Source: Platerodrilus igneus (lineage: Eukaryota; Arthropoda; Insecta; Coleoptera; Lycidae). Taken from it: DNA of 64,000 nucleotides. Of this stretch, positions 55,787-64,000 are shown piece after piece; the first letter of the stretch is position 1; every line of letters begins with the position of its first letter. Location: NCBI GenBank assembly GCA_036346225.1, contig JARFIW010001480.1:15247501-15311500 (forward strand), written 5' to 3'. Below the pieces are notes generated by a model. That model did no database searches and had not been told where the DNA came from. It saw only the letters and a program-made list of their open reading frames with translations. The position numbers and the translations under genes were made by a program.

Positions 55787-56187
55787 ACTGTTTAACCTTA
55801 TTGGAAGATAGTAAGTTATACCTAAAGGCGCCAATGTACTAGGTGCCACTTGCCAAAATGTGGAGTTAGCTATCGGACAAGCTACAAAATAGCTGCTGTT
55901 TAGTGTATAATAACTTACTACAGTACGTGTATTAGGGTAGTAACAATACAAAGAAACTGACTGGCTTGCAAATTAAAATGCCCGAAAAACTAGAGGAAAG
56001 AGAAAAATTGATAAAGTATGTGCATTCGGCTTTTTAGTTTTAACTATTTACCTGAAAATTATTTGGAGATAATAGAAGAGGAAGACAGCCAAGATAAAAT
56101 AAAAATTTTACACAAATGCTACATTAAAGCAGTTAGTACATATTTTACACAATCTGCAACAGCATATTCTACAATTTCAAAAGAATT
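55787..56187 (+). pseudogene. Partial tandem copy of ORF A
   Basis: About 400 bases matching 54670-55077 at clearly under 100% identity (for example cttattggaagatagtaag, gataaagtatgtgc and 'gaagacagccaagataaaat'). It has extra stops, and homology ends at aatttcaaaagaa. It lacks the ORF A tail and ORF B. Confidence 0.8.
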
Positions 56188-58040
56188 TTACCCTGTTTAA
56201 AATTTGAAAAGTCGTGTTTTTTAATATTCTAATTAAAGTGTGTGGTTCTTGTTGCTAACCACCTTCCATTTATATATTAAAAACACATTACATTAGAATG
56301 TTTTACATTATTCTAAAAACAGAACAGTGCTGTTTGAAAATGGTTTTAAATATCAAACACTTATGGCTTATAAAGGGTTTATTTCTAAAATTCCACTAGC
56401 TTTAGATTTTCGGAAAATGGTTGGTTAAAGCATATGTCTTGGGTAGCGGAAAAAAGGTTTTAAAGATGGAGTTAAATATAGACGAGAAAAATTTAGAGGT
56501 TTGGGGTCTTTAAAAGTGTAACTTTGTAAGGGGTGGTCCTATTTAAAATCTATTTACAGATTGGGCCTCCGTAGAAAAATCTAATATTAATTGACACCAA
56601 ACAAGATAAATCTATCTTAAAAGAAACAAAAATAATTTTTTATATGTTCGTTAGAGGGTATGTGTGTAAAACGGTAAGGGGTGGTCAGATTTTAAATCTG
56701 TTTGCAAATTCGGATTCTGCGTAAAATTCTATATTAATTTGAAGTGTCGCATGGCCAAAAATTTATAAGAATGGTCAAAAATCGCTGCCGGTAAAAAATC
56801 TTAAAATTGGGGTACCGCCTTAGGGAGTGATGCTATCTAAAAAATTCCTAGAAATTCAAGTAGCTGAGAAAAATCTAATATTAATTGATACCAAACAAGA
56901 TAGATTAACTGTTCAAACAATGCGTGACGGTCGTGAGTTAATTATGAATTCAAATTAGGAAAGTCTACAATATTTCGACAAAGTACAAAGCAACTTTGAC
57001 CCCCTTATGAACTTCGTTCAACAATGATACAAGGTTTAAAATGAGGCCTTATTCGAAACAAAAAAACATTTTAAATATTTATGTTTCTTGAATTAAATTA
57101 TCAACTTCGGTAGAATAACCCAAATATTTTTTCCGGTTCTATGCAAAATGTTTTCGTATGAATCCTTATATTGTCATGCAGTGTTTTCAAATGCAATATT
57201 AGGACGATGTTTTGAACAATTCCTTCGTTGTTTAGATTGCCACAATAAGCAAAACCAACGCATAAACTTAGTAAAGTAAGTTTATTACTAAAACCTCTTA
57301 TAGAAAATTATCAAAACGCATGTGCACCACATGAGACACCTTCCTTAGATGAATCGTCACTTTTGCACAGAGATAGATCAAGTTTTGAGCAATTTACAAG
57401 AGATAAAAGGCAAAGTAGAGAATAAAGTTTTTAGAGTTATGTTCGCAGTGACGGATATAAGGACCCCCGCATACCACTCAATGCGGGTGGGTGGGTGGGG
57501 GGGCATTCAGGGGCCCATCGCCCACCGAAAATTATAATTTTGTTTTAAAAGTATAAGGCTAAAATTTCCATGTCGGCTTTATTTGAAATATAACTTGTAA
57601 TCAAATGCAACTGTTAATATTGTTTTAACATATGTCAGAGTTCTCAATTTACGGCAACCCTGAAATTTTAAAAGAGGATTTGCGAAAGAAACCAAGCAAT
57701 GCATGCACGTATCATTGGTTTGTTAAATGTTTCATTAGTTCTTAGAAATTGGAAATACAATAATGTAACCGATAACAAGTAGAAGCATAAAAACGGGTAC
57801 AGATAGGGCTACGGCGGTATCACTTGGATAATGCACGAATAGTAAATACAGACACATCCTTTTTCTCAACTTTTATAACTTCAGTTGGCAGAATTTTCAA
57901 TTGACCATGCGATCTTTGGACTTACAAAATAAACAATGTTAGTCTGAGGTATGATGTTTTCCGAATGAATTTATTCTTTAGTTCTGTTTGAAATTGCAAC
58001 AGTATACAATGTAATACGTTGAACTGTATAAACTGTGAAA
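56188..58040. other. No gene recognised; short internal direct repeats
   Basis: Contains direct repeats: 'aaaaatctaatattaattga' at about 56574 and 56869 (each followed by accaaacaagata), and 'gtaaggggtggtc' at about 56526 and 56673. A G-rich stretch with gtgggtgggtggggggg lies near 57487. No supported coding sequence. Confidence 0.5.
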
Positions 58041-60845
58041 ATGAGCGCAACTAGTAGAGAATATCTTAGTGGAGCATAAAAGCGGAAACGGTTACAACCA
58101 AAAGATGTAGAAAGAAAGAAGTTATCAAAAATTGATGCATTTTTAAAAAGCCGCAACCTGCTTTTAGTTTGGCTGAATCATCTGCTGAAGTAGATATAAC
58201 TGAAGAATCTATCCACGATTTGCCTAGTACGAGTAGTTCTTTAATTGGAAGTGAATATGCAGATCAAGGTTGTAAACTTTAAAATAAATGAAGCAACGTT
58301 TCTAATTTCGTTGACTGCAATGTTTTAGATAAACCAGAAAAAACATTATTTCTGATTCTGATAATTGTAATGAAAACGAATTGCCGATTTTCATTAATAC
58401 CGATATAGATCATTTTATAGACACATCGAAGATAGAGCTGAACGATGTTATAAAATAAAAAATTATTACTTTGGGTTGTAATAGACCAAAAGGACCTTTT
58501 TCAAAAGATGCGAATAACAGATCTTTTAGTGAGGATTACTTCTATAAAACAACAAAGACGGGGCAGAAATTAGATAGGTAAACTTTTGTGTTTTCATTTT
58601 ACTAAATGTTAAATGACAAAAAGCTTTTATCAAGCACAGTGCATGAAACAAGTTTTTCTTGATTATTAATTGATTATTTGACGTACAATTCGGTATTCGT
58701 TCCTATATCTGGATATTCTTCTTAAAATTTTAGGCAATGGTTATGTCATTCCGATATATTTAATGGAGTATACTGTCAGCCTTGTTGGTTATTTGCGAAC
58801 CGCGATAATCCTGGTTTCTCTTCCTCTTCGGCGTGAACAACCGGAAAAACTAATGATTGGCAAGGTTTAAGTAAAAAATTAAATTATATGAAAATAGTAA
58901 AATTCATATTGACGCATGTATTGTATATTCTAATTGGTCTGAAAAAAATACTGTGGTCTTTGTATTAATTGGAAATATGACAACATGCAAAGAGGTACTG
59001 AAAAGAATAATAGTGTTGTGCGAACATTGGAAATTTCAAACTTACCTTTTCGGGGACTCAGGGAAAATATTAATAAATTATGCGACATGAAAGATATGAA
59101 AAATCTAGGCATATTTCTAAATGTTGTTAAGTTATTGGCTAGATACGATTCCGTCCTTGAAAGTCATTTAATAAATATCACAACTATGAAAAATAAAAAC
59201 CATTATCTTAGTAAAACCATACAAAATGAATTAATTTCCGCCATTGCTAATTCAGTTGAAAGTTGTATTTTGAAGGATATATAAAATTCTCTGTTTTATT
59301 CTCTTATATTAAACACAACACAAAATATAAGTCAGAAAGACCAGATGAGCCTAATTTTCTGATATGTAAATTTAAAGAATAATGATTTAAAAATATATGA
59401 ATCGTTTATCCAATTTATACATATGAAAGAACAGTCAGCTCAAGAGTTTGAAAAAGCAGTTTTACAATTTTTGGACGTGCTCAACTTGTATCTAAACAAA
59501 TGCCGTGGCCGGGGATATGATGGTGCGGCAAATATGAGTGGTGTGCAGTGTAACACGCTTGTCCTTATCACAGTTTTATACTATAATATATAGTTGTTTA
59601 AGAAAATACAATGGGCTTGAATCGTTAATAAGACAAAGACAAGCAAATGCCGAATATGTATATTGTGCTGCATACAATTTAAATCTAATACTAAACGATT
59701 CTGTTAAAGATATAAAAGCCATACGAAAATTTTATGATGTCATTCAAAGCTTGTACATATTTTTAGTAAAAGTTTACCAAGGTGGCAAAAATTAAATACA
59801 GCAGTGCATCAAAATCAAATAATATCGTTGACACTTAAAAAAACTATGTCCAACATGGTGGGCTTTGCGATTCGACAGCGTAAAGTCTATTCAAATTAAT
59901 TTATTATCAGTTTTGAAATGCCTATCTAATATAATTATTATTACAAAAAAAGAAGTAGAGAAAACTAAAGCCATTTTCTTAAGAAACAAAATAGAAACCT
60001 TTGATTTCGTCCTCATGCTTACTTTTCAATCGTATGTTTTTAATTATGTTAACTTGGTATCGAAATCAATGCAGAGTCAAAACATCGATATGGAAACGGT
60101 ACAAAATACCATACAATACGAAAATTTCAGAATATAAGAAACAATTTGCAAACTATTTATGATGAAGTGGTTAATCAGGCTCAGCAATGAAAAATTTCAA
60201 CCACTCTCAAACAAAAACGAATAAAAAAAGTCAAAAAGTTTTTTGATGAAATGGCCACTGATGATGCTATTCAAGACCCCTTACAAAATTTTATAGTAAC
60301 TGCGTATAATGCATTTCTAAATATTATTATTCAACAATTGTCCGTTCGGTTTAGCAGCTTTAAAACTATAGTCAATTATTTTTATTGTTTACACCATACT
60401 CGTATATTAGAAATGACAGAGGAGGAAATAGTACAAAATGCTGAGGTATTTCAAGAAACGTATTCCAATGATATCTCTACAAACTTTTCTAATGAAATCA
60501 TGCAACTGCGAAGCGTTTTTGGGAATTCTTTGACCAATTTAAACAGCATTAAAGAACTAATCAATTTTATTTTCATTAAGAACAATTTTTTCGTAAGTAA
60601 TTTACCAGATTGTATGTTCAGCTTTGTTACTATATCTGACTCTGCCAGTAACTAGCGTCACCCCAGAAAGATTTTTTTCGAATTTAAAGATTATTAAAAA
60701 CTATCTCAGGTCAACCATGGCTCAAGAACGATTGTCAGACTTGGCTATAATATCCATTGAAAGTGATCGCGCTACTTCAATAGATATAGATAACATAATA
60801 GATAAGTTTATTTCCACTAAGAAAAGAAGATTTTTTTATAGTTGA
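58041..60845 (+). pseudogene. hAT transposase of the zinc-finger MYM/TTF type
   Basis: A hAT-superfamily transposase in many frames. From ATG 58041: SREYLSGA, KRKRLQPKDVERKKLSKIDA (basic N-terminus), then KTTKTGQKLDR at a GT donor (about 58580) and an AG acceptor (about 58733) leading to QWLCHSDIFNGVYCQPCWLF, a TTF-type zinc finger. Mid-region blocks: CEHWKFQTYLFGDSG, NLGIFLNVVKLLARYDSVLE (59099 onward) and CRGRGYDGAANMSGVQ (about 59503). C-terminal dimerisation region: PVTSVTPERFFSNLKIIKNY and LRSTMAQERLSDLAIISIES (60639-60765), ending at 60845. The C-terminal part is well kept; the rest has many stops. Terminal repeats were not found. Confidence 0.85.
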
Positions 60846-61244
60846 ATCATAATTCACTTTATTACTCGTTTTTGATGCAGGTTGTAAGATATAAATTCAT
60901 GATTTAATTTAACCACTTAGGTATTTCTTTTTTACCTTGTATATTTAGTATTAAATAAGATTTTAAGTTGTTCATTTAATTTTCGCTATCCATATGTTCA
61001 CATTTAATATTTCTCAACATTCTTAAGTACGTTACGTTACACATTCCTTTTGTTCTTATTATGCTTAATTAAATAATGATAATTATCATATATGATGTCT
61101 GGATAAGTGTAATACCAGATAACAGACAATGAATATTAATCATACATGTTTACATGCGATGCATAATAATTGTAAGCCTTGAAGATTCTAAAACAAAGGC
61201 CTTTTTTAAGAATTTGCGGGGGGGGGAGCAGACGTTATGTCCGC
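60846..61244. other. No gene recognised
   Basis: AT-rich spacer between the hAT and piggyBac remnants. Contains a run of nine or ten G near 61219. Confidence 0.5.
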
Positions 61245-61866
61245 CATTGTATGTTCGTCTAATGGCTATACTCATGATATAGAAATTTATAGGGGCAAAC
61301 AAATTGCTGAGGTACTACACCTAAGTTTCATTCATTAGCGTTTAAACTTATAAAACCTTTCTTAGATAGAGGTCATCACCTTGTAATGGACAATTATTAC
61401 AACAGTGTGGAACTTTCTAAAAAACTACTTCAACGTAAAACATACTACAGGTACCCGTAGAAGCAACAGAAAAGTTAATTCTAAGATTATAACATCTAAA
61501 AACTAAAAAAGAATGAATACAAGTTGGTTACGAAATGGCCAAGTTAATGTTTCCAAATGGAGCGATAAACGGGAAGTTTTCTCTATAACAACAAAGTTTT
61601 ATCCTCAAATAGTAGAAGCGCGAAACAGTTATGGAAAACTTCAAAGTAGGTAGAAAGAAGTTTTTGGATATAGTATAAATATGTCCGGTGTGGATAGAGC
61701 TGATCAACTGATCTACCTTCTACCCCGAAAGTCTGTTATATGGTATAAAAAAGTGCTTTCCCATCTGTTAGATGTAACGGTAATAAATAGTTTCTTGCTC
61801 TTTCGAGAAATCACCAAATGTCAGTCCAAAAGCACGTAACTGTTAGAATTACGAGAATGTATCGTG
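61245..61866 (+). pseudogene. piggyBac-type transposase, C-terminal remnant
   Basis: Fragments in at least two frames of the piggyBac DDE domain: VMDNYYNSVELSKKLLQRKT (the MDNxYxS block with a catalytic Asp, about 61387-61440), RNGQVNVSKWSDKREVFSIT, and NMSGVDRADQLIYL followed by WYKKVLSHLLDVTVINSFLL (the conserved VDxxDQ block). 61871-62317 beyond it is AT-rich with nothing recognised. No terminal repeats or TTAA duplications were located. Confidence 0.83.
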
Positions 61867-62317
61867 TAAAGCCTTTTAAACCTATCTAATTGTTTAAAGG
61901 GACGAAATAATTCTTGTTAAAATAGTAGCATTGAACAGCAAAACCCCAAAAACTTCAACCCCAAAAAGCGTGTTTCTTTTTACGCAATTGTGTTTTCTAT
62001 TATCAGTACTTGTAAAAAACAAACCAATTTTCAAATAAATTTTAAATGACCCCCTACAACCCCTTCTTTTTCAATTGCGCCCCTCAATGTGTTAATTACC
62101 GAGACTAATTCATGTATGTTATTGTTCACCACATACGTAATGAATTTACAGTAATTCCTACAAAATGAACTAGGTTCTTAGGAACTTTGAGCTATTTCCT
62201 TTACTTTCATCTACTAAAATTAGGCTTAAATATTTTACATTTAATTACCATTCAATCAGAACAAAACAGTTTATAAACGATCTAAGGTGGTAGAGCCGTC
62301 GGTAGCGTTTTAAACTC

Positions 62318-62880
62318 TCCTGTCTGAATTGATTGATTTGGATTTCAATTAGTAAATTATGTATTCAAACCTCCATCTCTTGTAATACTGATTGATAAAC
62401 CCAATTGGCAAACGGTTTGCAAGCGAAAAGATTTCAGCAGGTATATATTGAAACACGTTTGACGTCATTTTATGTTCAAAACAGAATATCAAATGATGCC
62501 ATGCTTATAATAGATTGAGCTCTATAGAAGTAATTTGAGGAACCTGACAAACGCTCTTGTGAAACTGTCCTAGTTGGCTGTCAATTAAATTTTCATTTCA
62601 TGCTACTTATAAAACGGCATTACATGTAACATACAACCAGTATATGCGATTCAACATCAGTGTTAGTTCGGTTTAGAATCGTATTATATCATTAATCATA
62701 CCATTTGTAAGCCGGAGGGTGCTTTTAAATCGATTCCATGCATATTTGATGAGATTGGCGACTCTTGCTCTTATAAATCAAAAGCTTCAGAAAGAACAAA
62801 CTAGGATACGTTAAACATAAGCAACACTTTTGAAATGTTATTAATTGTTTTTTTTCTGTTGGTTAGTGTACAGTTAAATT
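62318..62880 (+). repeat. Dispersed repeat D, copy 2
   Basis: Direct-orientation homologue of 40141-40690, roughly 70% identical by eye. Confidence 0.75.
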
Positions 62881-63179
62881 CGACTGGCCAGATTCGGACA
62901 GTGCCAAATTTAAAAATGAGTAATCATGGGCAATTGCCCAAAGTGGAAAATGTTTCTGGGTGGTAAATTTTCAGACGTAGTAAGAAAATTTGGAATATAA
63001 TTTACAAAGACTTTTGCGTTAAAGAAAAAATTCAAAGTTCCGACAATAGATTAGCTAAGATTAAGAACTTATGTGCAGGATCTTACTAACCCATTGATCT
63101 ACACTAGCTCAAATACATATTAATACTAACACTGGGTGAATCATATTGAACTTTCCGATTTCACAAAGTCATTGTCCGA

Positions 63180-64000
63180 ACACTGGAGGGAGTGGAATGG
63201 TGGGGATGGCGTCGTCAGACGCACCATGACATGCAGTTTTCAGTGTGAGCAAGGGCATGGTCGGGTCAATATCGAGCGTTCGTAGTGGAAGAATTTATTC
63301 GAAATGATGAATCGGTGATCACAACACAGTGTGCGTTTCGTGTACATTTTGCTCTTGGTCGTCACGATTTCATTCCCACTGAACCAACAATTAGAATTGG
63401 GTAACTAATTTTAGAGCGACATCTTCGGCATTAAAAAAAATACCAGTAGGCCGAACTAGGACTTCAACGTCAGCAGAAAACGTGGATAGAGTTCGGGATT
63501 CAATTCAACAGTCCCCCCAGCGATCTGTTCGTAAACACGCCGCTTCACTGGGATTATCTGCCAATAGTGTCAGAAGAATCCTCCATAGACACCTTCAATT
63601 GCACCCATACAAGATGCAGTTAGTGCAAGAGTTGAGTTACAGAGACTTTGATACGCGAAAAAATTTGTGCCGTGACATTCTGCAGAGTATTCCTCGTACT
63701 GCTGTTTTGATATTTAGTGACGAGGCCCATTTTCACCTGGCCGGAATTGTTAATAAACAAACTTTTTGCTATTGGGCAGAGAATAACCCTTGCAAACTTC
63801 ACCAACGACCACTCCACAGCCCTTGAGTAACAGTGTGATGCGTTGTTGGAGATTTTGATGTGTTGGGTTCTTACTGTTTCGAAAAAAATGGCGAAGTTGT
63901 AACAGTGACTTCTGCTCGGTATTGTACATGATTGAAATTTTTTTGAAACCAAAAGTGGATGATTTATTGCAAGACCATGAAAATAACAACATTTGGTTCC
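63180..64000 (+). pseudogene. Tc1/mariner-superfamily transposase, cut by the window end
   Basis: An insect mariner-like transposase with the N-terminal DUF4817-type region in broken frames (VVEEFIRNDESVITTQCAFR about 63285, then HDFIPTEPTIRIG). 63482-63826 is one open segment: DRVRDSIQQSPQRSVRKHAA, SLGLSANSVRRILHRHLQLH (helix-turn-helix), PYKMQLVQELSYRDF, LIFSDEAHFHLAGIVNKQTF (first catalytic Asp) and CYWAENNPCKLHQRPLHSP. After a TGA, VTVWCVVGDFDVLGPYCFEK and VTVTSARYC continue in the same frame. The second Asp and third residue lie beyond the window. Stops upstream and at 63826 make it a pseudogene. Confidence 0.88.

Noticed and set aside
57507..57540. Left terminal repeat of the hAT element (caggggcccatcgccc)
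   Set aside because: It begins CAGGGGC as many hAT ends do, but I found no matching right end or 8-base duplication downstream of 60845.
1..64000. CRISPR arrays, bacterial operons, rRNA genes
   Set aside because: No regularly spaced repeats with unique spacers, no polycistronic bacterial gene order and no rRNA core sequences were seen on either strand.

Overview
This window is nuclear DNA from a transposon-rich arthropod, most likely an insect. The evidence is AT-rich sequence, GT-AG introns, a terminal exon of a conserved animal gene, and insect-type mobile elements of nearly every class. There are no bacterial operons, rRNA genes or CRISPR arrays. The only host coding sequence I recognise with confidence is the last exon of iodotyrosine deiodinase (931-1113, + strand). 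A second exon-like segment (41327-41452) is unassigned.

Layout. (1) 1-1113: last intron and last exon of the deiodinase gene. (2) 2359-16272: a decayed Gypsy retrotransposon on the - strand, split by at least three insertions. These are an R1-like LINE in its protease (10-bp target duplication), a + strand AP-endonuclease LINE in its gag, and a tRNA-derived SINE in its RT. The + strand LINE is itself split by a second Gypsy element (9646-13611) and a SINE. (3) 16427-21135: fragments of another LINE on the - strand, split by a 3.2-kb PIF/Harbinger transposon (17157-20357). Its two-exon transposase frame looks intact and contains a translated (CA)n tract. (4) 22769-39590: six diverged units joined by (TA)n arrays, all in the same orientation. 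Each has a TATA-like box 0.7-1.0 kb from its left border, several followed by an arthropod TCAGT initiator, and no long ORF. A 650-bp-arm inverted repeat with SINEs interrupts one unit, and a perfect-looking 243-bp-arm palindrome sits in a TA junction. (5) 39600-44030: mostly unrecognised, with one dispersed repeat and a weak LINE fragment. (6) 44039-50905: a BEL/Pao element with two 378-bp LTRs and a GTGTA duplication, broken ORFs, and a full-length SINE in its RNase H region. (7) 51060-52560: a Penelope-like fragment split by a LINE 3' unit. (8) 54648-56187: an unrecognised pair of ORFs overlapping by seven bases (ATGTTAA), partly duplicated in tandem. (9) 58041-64000: remnants of hAT, piggyBac and Tc1/mariner transposases, and the second copy of the dispersed repeat.

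How the parts relate. The elements do not form a pathway; they form a layered insertion history. Gypsy-1 is older than the R1-like LINE, the + strand LINE and the SINE in it. Gypsy-2 and the SINE at 15279 are younger than the + strand LINE. BEL is older than the SINE at 48180. The two features I find hardest to explain by known families are the tandem TA-bounded promoter units and the overlapping ORF pair.
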